Source: SpSt-539 sp964549445 (lineage in GTDB: Bacteria > Planctomycetota > Phycisphaerae > UBA1845 > UTPLA1). From it: DNA of 64,000 nucleotides. The position numbers were made by a program, and so were the translations under genes. Below are positions 8,061-15,870 of this stretch, piece by piece; the first letter of the stretch is position 1; every line of letters starts with the position of its first letter. The stretch is taken from positions 1 through 64,000 of the forward strand of contig CAZJVS010000014.1 in NCBI GenBank assembly GCA_964549445.1. The letters are read 5' to 3'. The notes below the pieces were generated by a model. That model did no database searches. It had not been told where the DNA came from and worked only from the letters and a program-made list of their open reading frames with translations.

Positions 8061-8420
8061 TCAAGCACTGAGCCGTCGGGTCCGCGGCGGTTTGCGGCGT
8101 GGCGGCTTCTGTGGGCGCCCGACGGGTCGCGGTCGGAGCCGGCGTCGGAGTCGATGTTCCAGCTTGCTTAGAAGAGAGTCCGTGGCCAACGGTCGCCCGC
8201 GCGACGTGCTCAGCTGCAGCCGCCGTACCGCCCGGTGGTCCTCCGAGCGTTGCAATTCGTCGCGCCAGCCATTGGTCTCGCAGAGATTGCGCCACGCGCT
8301 CATGTCCAGCGCCTGCGCGGGAGGGAGCTCGCCGACATGGGCCGCCGCGATTGACCACGTGTACCGCCACGCCAATCGTACGATTTGCGCCGGCACCGCA
8401 TTGCGTTCAACGTAGATGCA
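8061..8420 (-). pseudogene. C-terminal remnant of a REP-associated transposase
   Basis: Reading from about 8420 on the minus strand gives IYVERNAV, RYTWSIAAAHVG and RGRPLATDSLLSKLE followed by RLRPRPVGRP. These match in order the conserved C-terminal blocks of longer REP-associated Y1 transposases (YVERNPVRA, W-SSA-AHL, TGRPLGSE-F---LE, GRRLRPR--GRP). The catalytic N-terminal half (HUH and Tyr) is absent and an in-frame TAG sits just upstream at 8424-8426, so the gene is dead. It belongs to a different subgroup from the intact transposase at 1113-1547. Confidence 0.7.
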
Positions 8421-8423
8421 CGC

Positions 8424-8714
8424 CTACCAGCAATGCCGCTCGTCGAGCGGAACGGCAGTAATAGGTGACTTTCCCCTATTTTCGTAAAGGTCGTGCCACG
8501 CGATCACGAATCGGCCACAATGGTCGATTCCTATCGAGGCGTCCCGAATTGGACTCATCGTTGTAACTCGACGTTCAATCACCAAGGACGAGGGCTGCGT
8601 GCAAGTGATCGCTTCTTCGTCGGCTCTACCTGATGATGAAAGCAGCACCGTAGCCAGAAGCACGGCGATGCTGCAGAGCGTTGGAACGAACCCGGTGCGA
8701 GCGAGTTTCTTCAT
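8424..8714 (-). CDS. Short secreted protein, probably truncated
   Basis: A 96-aa protein with a clear signal peptide (MKKLARTG, then a hydrophobic stretch to about residue 30) and four cysteines including one inside the signal. It begins after AAAGGA. It ends in a TAG exactly where the in-frame transposase remnant begins, so the C-terminus was probably lost when the mobile element arrived. No domain recognised. Confidence 0.5.
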   Translation of the reverse strand: MKKLARTGFVPTLCSIAVLLATVLLSSSGRADEEAITCTQPSSLVIERRVTTMSPIRDASIGIDHCGRFVIAWHDLYENRGKSPITAVPLDERHCW

Positions 8715-8809
8715 GGTCGAATCCTTTCGGTGAGAGTGTTCACGCGGCGCGCAGACTCTCCACGCACCCGAGTGTTTCGGCTTTCTATCGATGGAACAGA
8801 ATGAGCGTG

Positions 8810-9544
8810 CTACCGCTTACCGCGCCGTAGCAAGTATGCAAGACCGAATCCCATCAGCGCGCCGCTGGTGGGCTCGGGTGTTCGCAATTCGTACGCCATC
8901 TGGCCGCTGCCGGCAGTGATCCGCCATGGACTTCCGATTGGGAATTGGGAGGCGAATTCGCCGCCCGTATTCGAATTCTCCCATCGAAATCTGCTGCTCA
9001 CATCTCCCAGTTGCGCAACCTCCAACCAATAGGACGAGCCCGCAGACGTCGAGTAGCAATTCGGCAGGTCCACTTGATATCTATACTCCAACGGACCTGC
9101 GCCAGTCGCGATTGAGAAACCCGTTGCCTGCCTGACTGGATTCACGAACGCGCTTTCTGAGAGCACCGCACCGGGCAAACCCGCCTCGTTCGCGTATATG
9201 CGAACCCGAATTGATTCGTTGGCGGGCGGCGGTTCTGGCTCTTGTGCGATGGAACTTCCGTAAAACGACCACCAAACGACTCTACACACTGGAAGCGGGA
9301 GACTATCAAAGCGATCCGCAATCAAGGAGGAATTCTGCCGATTCGCGTCATCGATAAACCCAGTGTCGGACGTTATTCCAAATGTTCGCCCCGGTGCTTG
9401 CCGGTGCAGCAGCGTGTCCGCCTGAACCGGGACGACCGAAAGGCACCCGAAAAGGATGAGCGAGCGAGCGTACACACCGCACCTGCGGAAAGCGTGCTTC
9501 CCCGTTAGACGAAGACCGGGAATTGACTCGGACCTTACACGCAT
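8810..9544 (-). CDS. PEP-CTERM sorting-domain protein
   Basis: A secreted protein ending in T-P-E-P-T-S-G-A-L, a hydrophobic helix and R-R-G-K-R, the tripartite PEP-CTERM signal cleaved by an exosortase. The N-terminal hydrophobic signal (SLILFGCLSVVPVQA) implies Sec export. The start is uncertain: ATG 9544 gives a long basic n-region, GTG 9475 a minimal signal, and ATG 9601 is also open. The middle has no recognised domain. It may be an exopolysaccharide-associated surface protein. Confidence 0.75.
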   Translation of the reverse strand: MRVRSESIPGLRLTGKHAFRRCGVYARSLILFGCLSVVPVQADTLLHRQAPGRTFGITSDTGFIDDANRQNSSLIADRFDSLPLPVCRVVWWSFYGSSIAQEPEPPPANESIRVRIYANEAGLPGAVLSESAFVNPVRQATGFSIATGAGPLEYRYQVDLPNCYSTSAGSSYWLEVAQLGDVSSRFRWENSNTGGEFASQFPIGSPWRITAGSGQMAYELRTPEPTSGALMGFGLAYLLRRGKR

Positions 9545-9787
9545 TTTCGCGAATTCCGCCGAACCACCATGCCATCGGGAGCGCTGGGAAACAGTGCGCA
9601 TCGTGCCCTTTCAATCCTAGACCCACTTGTACCCGCGAACAACCGAATTCTTCCCGAGACACTTTCGAAGTTCGCGAATCCTAATAATCGGCGCATGCGA
9701 TCAGCGTCGTTACGATGCGCCCGCGCAGGCAAACCGTGTTATTCGTTCGCCGCGTGAGGGCGCGTTTCGAGGGTTCGATTCGTACGT

Positions 9788-9793
9788 TACAAT
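9788..9793 (+). promoter_or_regulatory. -10-like box TACAAT shared by both PDZ genes
   Basis: TACAATTCG lies 51 nt upstream of the first PDZ gene; the identical 9-mer lies at 11049-11057 upstream of the second, each followed by a GGCCGGCCC stretch. This suggests the promoter was duplicated with the gene. No good -35 box is visible. Confidence 0.4.
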
Positions 9794-9843
9794 TCGATGT
9801 ACGGCCGGCCCATCCCGGGCGGCGGGTTCTCGGAAATGAAAAC

Positions 9844-11010
9844 ATGAATCGCTTCGTCCTGCGTCTGGCGGTAATTGCGGAGCTGTTGCTTGCGTGGCCG
9901 TGCGTTGGGCAGCCGGTCAGTGGGGGGACGAATCGGGGGTTTATCGGGGTGGAGCTTCGGGCGATCGACGGGCGTGCGATTGAGGCGGAGCGTGTCGCGG
10001 TGGAGCGGGGGAAGCTGGCGGAGGAGCAGAAATCGGCGGCGCGGAAGCGGGCGGCGGCGTTGAAGCCGGGCGTGATGATCGTGGGGGTGCGGAAGGGAGG
10101 TCCGGCGGAGAAGGCGGGCATGCGGCCGGAGGACATTATCACGGGGGCGAACGAAAAGCCGGTGATGTCGCTCGCGGACTTGCAGCGAGCGTTGCGGGAG
10201 TTGCGGCCGGGCGGGGCGGCGGAGCTGGCGTATCTGCGGATTGGCGTGAATGGAAGTTCGACGGAGGGGACGGCGAAAGTGGTGTCAGTGTCGGGAGACG
10301 AGATCGGCAAGCTGACGGGGATGTCGCGAGCGGCAGCAGTGGGCGGGTTCCGGGTTGCGCAGGCGCTTCCGCCGCGGATGGCGGAGGACTTTGACGACGT
10401 GCCGGCGGGGGAGTTGCCGACGGAGTGGGTGGCGGGACGAACGGGCGACGGGGCGGCGGCGGGCTGGCGGATCGCGGCGAGTGAAGGGAAGGAGAGGAAT
10501 GTCTTGCAGGTCGTGCGGCCGGCAAACGGAGCGGCGAACGGGGCCGCGAACGGGGCCGCGAACGGCCAGGGGACGCTGCACCTGTGCATCTTCGAGAATG
10601 CGACGGTGGGCGGGAACATGTTCATGCGGCTGCGGCTGAAGGCGGTCGGAGAATCGAAGGCGCAGGCGGGCGGGATCGTCTGGGATTTCGAGGATGAGAA
10701 TAACTTCTACATGGCGCTGCTGGACTTCGGGCGCGGGGCGGTCGAGGCGTACAAGGTAGTCGAGGGGAAGGCAACGCTGCTGAAGTCGGAGCGGTGCGAG
10801 CTGCGGCTGAACGAGTGGTACGAGATCCGGCCGGAGCAGGCGAACGGGCGGGTGCAGGTGTGGATGGGCAAGCCGTCGAAGGTGGTGTTGAAGAGCGAGC
10901 GAGACCTGACGTTTCAGGCGGGGCAGGTGGGCGTGGTTTCGAAGGGCGACTCGGAGATCGTGTTCGACGAGATATCGGCGCAGCGGACGCCGTCGCCGGG
11001 CGGGATTTGA
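9844..11010 (+). CDS. Secreted PDZ-domain protein, copy 1
   Basis: A 388-aa exported protein with signal peptide 1-22. A PDZ domain at about 25-140 has the usual core (RGFIGVEL, GPAEKAGMRPEDII, A-E-L-A-Y-L-R). There is then a linker, and a C-terminal concanavalin-like domain from about 170 (AGGIVWDFEDENNFYMALLD) related to DUF1080/LamG-type folds. A short Ala-Asn-Gly repeat (NGAANGAANGAANG) at 10528-10566 sits in that domain. There is no protease domain, so it is a binding protein. ATG 9844 was chosen because the signal peptide starts there. It is a tandem paralogue of the next gene. Confidence 0.8.
   Translation: MNRFVLRLAVIAELLLAWPCVGQPVSGGTNRGFIGVELRAIDGRAIEAERVAVERGKLAEEQKSAARKRAAALKPGVMIVGVRKGGPAEKAGMRPEDIITGANEKPVMSLADLQRALRELRPGGAAELAYLRIGVNGSSTEGTAKVVSVSGDEIGKLTGMSRAAAVGGFRVAQALPPRMAEDFDDVPAGELPTEWVAGRTGDGAAAGWRIAASEGKERNVLQVVRPANGAANGAANGAANGQGTLHLCIFENATVGGNMFMRLRLKAVGESKAQAGGIVWDFEDENNFYMALLDFGRGAVEAYKVVEGKATLLKSERCELRLNEWYEIRPEQANGRVQVWMGKPSKVVLKSERDLTFQAGQVGVVSKGDSEIVFDEISAQRTPSPGGI
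10528..10566 (+). repeat. 12-bp in-frame tandem repeat
   Basis: About three copies of GCGAACGGGGCC encode repeated Asn-Gly-Ala-Ala within PDZ copy 1. PDZ copy 2 lacks the expansion, so it arose after the duplication and may vary in length between strains. Confidence 0.7.
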
Positions 11011-11106
11011 AGGAGCGAAGGCCGTTTCCGAAGATCGGACGGTATCGCTACAATTCGGCGTGAGGCCGGCCCGATCGGGGCCGGTCCGACTTAGAGGGTG
11101 ACCAAC

Positions 11107-12252
11107 ATGACGCGGTGGACGATTCGGCTGGCGGTGATTGCGCAGCTTGTTGTGGCGGCTTCGTGCGCGGCGAAGGACGACGGGAATCAGGAGAAGAAGC
11201 CGGAGCGCGGGTTCATCGGGGTGTCGGTATTGCCGCTGGACGCCAAGACGATTGAGACGGCGAAGGGTGCGGTGAAGGGCGCGGGGTTATCGAAGGAAGA
11301 CCTAGAGAAGGCGCAGAAGCAGGCCGATGCGATGCAGCCGGGGTTGATGATCCGGGAGTTGAAGAAGGACGGTCCGGCGCACAAGGCGGGGATGAAGGTT
11401 GGTGACATCATCCGCTCGGTGAACGGGAAGTCGGCGGAAAAGCTCGGGGCGATGCAGAAGGCGATGCAGAAGATCGCTCCGGGCGAAGAGGCGGAGATCG
11501 CGTACCTGCGGATCGAGGAGGACGGGTCGTCGTCGGAGAAGACGGTGACGGTCGTCGCGATGACGCAGGAAGAAGTGGAAAAGCTGTCGAACGTTCCACC
11601 GCCGGCCCCGGCGGGTGGCACGAAGAAGAAGAAGGTCGGCAAGGCGGACCGTGTCGACGAGAACTTTGACAAGCTGACGCCGGGTGGATTGCCGGAGCCG
11701 TGGAAGGCGCGGACGCTGGGGAAGGGAGACACGGCGGAGTGGGAGATCCAGGCGGCCGGCGGCAAGGTGAAGAATGTGCTGCAAATCAAGTCGCCGGCGA
11801 ACGGGGCCGAGACGCTGAACCTGTGCATCAACGAAGATGCGAAGGTCTCGGGAAACACGATTCTCAGGTTGAGGGCGAAGGCGCCGGCCGGAGCGACGAC
11901 GTCGCAGGCGGGCGGAATCGTCTGGGGGTATCAGAACAAGAACAACTTCTACATGGTGTTACTGGATTACAAGAAGGGCGAGGTCGGCGCGTACAAGGTG
12001 ACGGACGGGAAGATGGAGAAGCTCGAAGCGCAGCCGTACAAACTGAAGACGGATGAATGGACGGACGTCAGCGCGGAGCAGACGCAGGGACGGGTGCTGG
12101 TTCGGATGAACGGCGTGACGGCGCCGGTGTTGAAGGACGCGCGGGACCGGACATTCAGAGAGGGGAAGGCGGGCGTGGTGACGGTGGGTGATTCGGAGAT
12201 GATGTTTGACGAGGTGAAGGCCGTTCCTCCGCCGCGGATGGGCGGGAGTTGA
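11107..12252 (+). CDS. Secreted PDZ-domain protein, copy 2
   Basis: A 381-aa tandem paralogue of the preceding gene with the same order: signal peptide, PDZ (RGFIGVSV, GPAHKAGMKVGDIIRSVNG), Lys-rich linker, and C-terminal concanavalin-like domain (AGGIVWGYQNKNNFYMVLLD). The signal ends A-A-S-C, so it might be lipid-anchored, unlike copy 1. ATG 11107 is favoured by GAGGGTGA just before it. No protease motif is present. The pair plausibly binds peptides or misfolded proteins at the cell surface, but this is an inference. Confidence 0.8.
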   Translation: MTRWTIRLAVIAQLVVAASCAAKDDGNQEKKPERGFIGVSVLPLDAKTIETAKGAVKGAGLSKEDLEKAQKQADAMQPGLMIRELKKDGPAHKAGMKVGDIIRSVNGKSAEKLGAMQKAMQKIAPGEEAEIAYLRIEEDGSSSEKTVTVVAMTQEEVEKLSNVPPPAPAGGTKKKKVGKADRVDENFDKLTPGGLPEPWKARTLGKGDTAEWEIQAAGGKVKNVLQIKSPANGAETLNLCINEDAKVSGNTILRLRAKAPAGATTSQAGGIVWGYQNKNNFYMVLLDYKKGEVGAYKVTDGKMEKLEAQPYKLKTDEWTDVSAEQTQGRVLVRMNGVTAPVLKDARDRTFREGKAGVVTVGDSEMMFDEVKAVPPPRMGGS

Positions 12253-12300
12253 GGCGCGACGGAATCTGAATCGAAGTCGGCGCGCTCCTAGAGTTTTGGG

Positions 12301-14073
12301 ATGACTTTCGCGGCGCGGCTGGAGGGCGCGGCCGCGATCGAGGGGAGCGTCGGAGATGACCGACGTTGGGCCGTGGCGACGCTGACCGTTCTACAAGGCC
12401 CCGACAAGGGGCGGATTTTTCATTTTACAACCGAGGCCGAGCTGATCGGGCGCGGGAGCAAGACGGTCGCGCTGTCGGACAGCAGCATTTCGCGGCGGCA
12501 CGCGGAGGTGCGGCGCGACAACGGGGCGTGGGTCATGAACGACCTGGGCTCGGCAAACGGGACCTACGTGAACAATAAGCGGATCGACGCGGCAGTGGCG
12601 CTGCGGAGCGGGGACAAGATCCGCATGGGCGGGACGATCCTGATCTGGGCGGGGGACGATCCGGTGATCCGGGGGGCGCAGGCGGCGGACCTTGTCAACC
12701 TTGATGCGGCGGCTCCGGAGCCGGACGTGTCGATGGTGGCGAGCGTCGCGAGCAACGACGACAGCGTGATCCTGGCGTCGCCGGCGGCGGTGGATGCCGT
12801 GCGGGCGTGGCGGGTGATGGCGCAGCTCGCGGACGCGATCGGAGCGGTGGCGACGGCGGAGCAACTCGTCGAGCGGGTGATGGACATCCTGGCGGAAGAG
12901 ACTCCGGTGAGCCGGGGGTTCATCCTGATGCGCGACGCGGAGTCGGGGGAGTTTGTGCCGACGGTGGTGCGGTATCGGAATCCGTCGGAGAAGGGCGATC
13001 CGGTGACGACCAGCCGGACGATCGTGAATCATGTCGTGACGCACCGGGCGGGGGTTCTGTGCAGCAACGCGATGAGCGACGAGCGGTTCGCCGGCAAGCG
13101 GCGGAGCGGGAGCTTGCAGGCGTTCACGCTGCGGTCGGTGATCTGCGCGCCGATCGTGTCGCGAGACGAGGTGATGGGGGTGATTCACATCGACTGCCCG
13201 ATGTCGATGCACATCTACACGGAGGAGCAGTTGCGGCTGGTGACGGCGATCGGGCGGATGAGCGGGCTGGCGATCGAGAACACGCGGCTGGTGGGGCAGC
13301 GGATGGAGACAGCGCGGCTGGCGGCGGTGGGGCAGGCGGTGGCGGCGCTGTCGCATTCGATCAAGAACATTCTGCATGGGATGCGGGGCGGGGCGGACGT
13401 GGTCGACCTGGGATTGGCGCGGCAGCAGCTGGCGACGATCGACCAGGGGTGGCAGATCGTGCAGCGGAACGTGGAGCGGATTTACGGGCTGACGCTGAAC
13501 ATGCTGGCGTACTCGAAGGACCGGGTTCCGCGGCTGGAGCTGGTTCAGCTTAATCCGATCGTAAAGGAGGCGATGAACCTGCTGGCCCGGCGGGCGGAGG
13601 ACAAGGCGGTTGTCGTGATGGACGATCTCGATGAGACGATTCCGCCGATACCGCTGGACGGGGACGGGATGCAGCAGGTGGTGCTGAATATCCTCGGGAA
13701 CGCGATCGACGCGGTTCCAAAGAGCGGCGGGGTGATCCGGATCCGAACGCGGTACGAGGCGGGGACGATGCGGGCGATTCTGACGATCGGGGACAGCGGA
13801 CCGGGCATCGCTCCGGAGCAGTTGCCGCACCTGTTTGAGCCGTTCCGCTCGACCAAAGGGCATGGGGGGACGGGTCTGGGGTTGGCGGTCGCGCGGAAGG
13901 TGGTAGAGGAGCATCACGGGACGATCGAGGTGAAGTCGGAGGCGGGGCATGGGACGCTGGTGACGATCACGTTGCCGTCGGCTGCGCCGGAAGTGGTGGA
14001 CAGCACGGAGACGGTGGCGCCGTCGGTCCGAGGCGGGACCGGCGGAGTCGTTCCGCCGCAAGGCCAGTACTAA
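12301..14073 (+). CDS. FHA-GAF sensor histidine kinase
   Basis: A 590-aa soluble two-component sensor kinase. An FHA domain at about 28-118 (RRHAEV at 66-71, SANGTYV at 84-90) would bind phosphothreonine. A GAF domain follows at about 170-330. The HisKA region has the phosphoacceptor at H352 (LSHSIKN). The ATPase has an N-box with N467, G1 GDSGPG at 497-502 and G2 GGTGLGL at 522-528. No transmembrane segment is seen, so the input is cytoplasmic. The FHA domain hints at cross-talk with Ser/Thr kinases. No response regulator is adjacent. Confidence 0.92.
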   Translation: MTFAARLEGAAAIEGSVGDDRRWAVATLTVLQGPDKGRIFHFTTEAELIGRGSKTVALSDSSISRRHAEVRRDNGAWVMNDLGSANGTYVNNKRIDAAVALRSGDKIRMGGTILIWAGDDPVIRGAQAADLVNLDAAAPEPDVSMVASVASNDDSVILASPAAVDAVRAWRVMAQLADAIGAVATAEQLVERVMDILAEETPVSRGFILMRDAESGEFVPTVVRYRNPSEKGDPVTTSRTIVNHVVTHRAGVLCSNAMSDERFAGKRRSGSLQAFTLRSVICAPIVSRDEVMGVIHIDCPMSMHIYTEEQLRLVTAIGRMSGLAIENTRLVGQRMETARLAAVGQAVAALSHSIKNILHGMRGGADVVDLGLARQQLATIDQGWQIVQRNVERIYGLTLNMLAYSKDRVPRLELVQLNPIVKEAMNLLARRAEDKAVVVMDDLDETIPPIPLDGDGMQQVVLNILGNAIDAVPKSGGVIRIRTRYEAGTMRAILTIGDSGPGIAPEQLPHLFEPFRSTKGHGGTGLGLAVARKVVEEHHGTIEVKSEAGHGTLVTITLPSAAPEVVDSTETVAPSVRGGTGGVVPPQGQY

Positions 14074-14224
14074 CCTTTCCGTCCGACGATAAATAGCGTT
14101 ACCGCAGGGTTGAATTTTGAACCAACGGTTCGGTGGCCATCCGGTGTGCGGCCGGCGGCGCGATTCGTCCGATAAGAGTCGTATACGCTGCTGGAATTGG
14201 GACCGTCGGCGGCTGCAATTTGTA

Positions 14225-14253
14225 TTGACGGTGTGTTTGGTGCTCTTTATACT
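14225..14253 (+). promoter_or_regulatory. Promoter of microprotein 4
   Basis: TTGACG (14225-14230), a 17-nt spacer, then TATACT (14248-14253): a near-consensus sigma-70 promoter, one of the strongest in the window. It lies 67 nt before the ATG of microprotein 4. Confidence 0.75.
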
Positions 14254-14320
14254 CCGGCCGCGCGGTTGGTCGATATAGCCGCTATTGATCACTGGTCTTG
14301 GTCGTTTTGGAGAAATTCCT

Positions 14321-14515
14321 ATGTTTCCATTCAGCCTCAACTTTGCAGCACTGAGTGTGGGCGCTGCCTGCGACGCGTGGGCGAGCTATATGGATGTTCT
14401 GATCGGGCAGGCGTTCGGCCTGTTCAATCTGGAGTCGCCGATCTCGATGCAGATCGTCTGCAACATCATTGATATTGGCGACTTCTCGGGTCTGCTCGGC
14501 CTGCTGCCGTTCTAA
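14321..14515 (+). CDS. Two-cysteine hydrophobic microprotein 4
   Basis: A 64-aa protein beginning MFPFSLNF and ending GLLGLLPF. It contains S-V-G-A-A-C with C17, then I-G-Q at 28-30, and a second cysteine at 47 (C-x29-C). There are five acidic residues and no Lys or Arg. It shares S-x-G-A-x-C-x10-IGQ-x16-C and the LPF end with microprotein 5. A GGAGA lies 8-9 nt before the ATG, below a near-consensus promoter, with a T-tailed terminator after it: a complete single-gene unit. The family is not recognised. Confidence 0.8.
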   Translation: MFPFSLNFAALSVGAACDAWASYMDVLIGQAFGLFNLESPISMQIVCNIIDIGDFSGLLGLLPF

Positions 14516-14559
14516 GGCGCGGTTGAGCGGCTCGGACGAGTCGCGAAGACAGAAAACGG

Positions 14560-14603
14560 GCTCCCGGTTGTGCCGCGACGGCGGCTCAAACGGGAGCTTT
14601 TTT
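14560..14603 (+). terminator. Terminator of microprotein 4
   Basis: GCTCCCG (14560-14566) pairs with CGGGAGC (14591-14597), followed by six T's. The interior can pair further, imperfectly. A typical rho-independent terminator. Confidence 0.75.
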
Positions 14604-14628
14604 GCGCGGATCGGCGAGGCGCTTTGGT

Positions 14629-14657
14629 TTGACGGGCTGGCGCTCGATCTCTATTGT
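14629..14657 (+). promoter_or_regulatory. Promoter of microprotein 5
   Basis: TTGACG (14629-14634), a 17-nt spacer, then TATTGT (14652-14657), with the same -35 hexamer and spacing as the promoter of microprotein 4. It lies after the terminator of that gene, so microprotein 5 is an independent unit. Confidence 0.6.
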
Positions 14658-14723
14658 CGATTTTTGCGATCGGCCGGAACGGAAGCGAATCGCGAGTTGT
14701 CTGGATCATGAAGGAGGCGTGAC

Positions 14724-14915
14724 GTGTTGCAGAATGTTGATTGGGCGATCCTGAGCTACGGGGCCGAGTGCCACGCGTTTGCGACGGCGTTTGATGCGTC
14801 GATCGGCCAGTACTGGCTGGCGTTCGGCAAGACGATGCCGTTCACGTTCCATTCGATCTGCAGTTTCAACCTGTTCGGGTTCCTCGACTTTTTCAAAGCG
14901 TTTCTGCCGTTCTGA
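14724..14915 (+). CDS. Two-cysteine hydrophobic microprotein 5
   Basis: A 63-aa protein starting at GTG 14724 after a strong AAGGAGG. It is aromatic and hydrophobic (W7, W31, many Phe) and ends FLPF. It contains S-Y-G-A-E-C with C16, I-G-Q at 27-29 and C46 (C-x29-C), the same frame as microprotein 4. Unlike the other four it has two lysines. It lies 142 bp upstream of the S24 repressor gene. Function unknown. Confidence 0.8.
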   Translation: MLQNVDWAILSYGAECHAFATAFDASIGQYWLAFGKTMPFTFHSICSFNLFGFLDFFKAFLPF

Positions 14916-15057
14916 GTTGACGGTCGGCAGGCCGCATGGCGGGAAGCTGGGCACGCGGGCGATCGGTTTGCGCGGATCGTCCGGGGGCGTGTGTTTTCGT
15001 TGTGTGAACTGCGGTTGAGAATTTGACCGGCGGGGTTGCGGGCGTTTCGATCGGGGG

Positions 15058-15723
15058 ATGGCGGCCGGGAAGCGGAAGAAAGTCGGGGCGGGGTATCCGG
15101 AGTCGCTTGCGGGGCGGGTGCGGTTTTATCGCGACCAGTCGGGGCTGACGCAGGTGGAGCTGTCGCGGGCGGCGAATATCAACCAGGGGTATCTGTCATC
15201 GATCGAGAAGGGTGAGCGGACGCCGCGGAAGGGGACGGTGCGGGCGCTGGCGGCGGCGCTGGGGGTGCCGGAGGGCGTGTTGGTGGGCGAGGGGGACACG
15301 CACGATGCGCCGCAGCCGTTGGAGACGCGCGAGCTGCCGCTGTTTGGGACGATACCGAACGGGCCGCCGGGGGAATCGCAGGAGCAGCTCGAGATGTTTC
15401 CGGTGCTGCGGCATTTGTGGCATCGACAGCGGTACGTGTTGCGTTGCGAGTTTGACTCGATGGAGCCGACGCTGAAGCGGGGGGACCTGGTGCTGGTGGA
15501 GTACCGGGCGGAGGTGAACCCGGAGTGGGTGCAGGGGAAGATCTGTGCGTGCCTGGTGGAGGGGCGGCCGACGCTGAAGCGGGTGAGCGTGGAGCAGCGC
15601 GAGGGGGCGCGGCTGGTGATTTTGCGGGGGGATAATCCGGCGAAGCCGGTGCAGGTGGTGGGCGAGGGGGCGGAGTTTTCGATCCAGGGGGTGGCGGTGT
15701 GTCTGGTGAGCCGGGAGCTGTAG
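15058..15723 (+). CDS. XRE-S24 repressor (CI/LexA-like)
   Basis: A 221-aa regulator. An XRE helix-turn-helix at about 18-75 (LTQVELSRAANINQGYLSSIE) is followed by a peptidase S24 domain. The catalytic pair is intact: S134 in FDSMEPTL and K174 in PTLKRV. The usual Ala-Gly self-cleavage site is not evident; the hinge reads LFGTIPNGPPGE, so cleavage may be altered or lost. Such proteins are phage or stress repressors. No phage genes surround it; the neighbours are the two-cysteine microproteins, so it may control them. Confidence 0.88.
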   Translation: MAAGKRKKVGAGYPESLAGRVRFYRDQSGLTQVELSRAANINQGYLSSIEKGERTPRKGTVRALAAALGVPEGVLVGEGDTHDAPQPLETRELPLFGTIPNGPPGESQEQLEMFPVLRHLWHRQRYVLRCEFDSMEPTLKRGDLVLVEYRAEVNPEWVQGKICACLVEGRPTLKRVSVEQREGARLVILRGDNPAKPVQVVGEGAEFSIQGVAVCLVSREL

Positions 15724-15870
15724 GGGGAATCCCGCAGTTGCTGAGCGAACCATTTCCGATATGAAGACGATTTGATAGCAAAGTATTGACGGTTACCCAC
15801 GGGCGCGACGGTATCATGCATTGCAGGCGCGGGACGGGCGCTTGCGCACGTTGCACGTGGAGAACTGATC

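Noticed and set aside
8047..8415. Plus-strand open frame opposite the transposase remnant
   Set aside because: The minus strand has recognisable transposase blocks; the plus frame is low-complexity Arg/Ser-rich.
8424..8426. TAG as a readthrough codon (pyrrolysine or suppression)
   Set aside because: The sequence after the TAG is a transposase tail unrelated to a secreted protein, so a fusion by insertion explains it better.
12391..14340. Long minus-strand open frame opposite the histidine kinase
   Set aside because: It is the reverse shadow of a clear FHA-GAF-kinase gene; its translation is Arg/His/Pro-rich with no domain.
15785..15816. TTGACG ... TATCAT as promoter of the Cys-rich secreted gene
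   Set aside because: The spacer is 20 nt, too long for a normal sigma-70 promoter.
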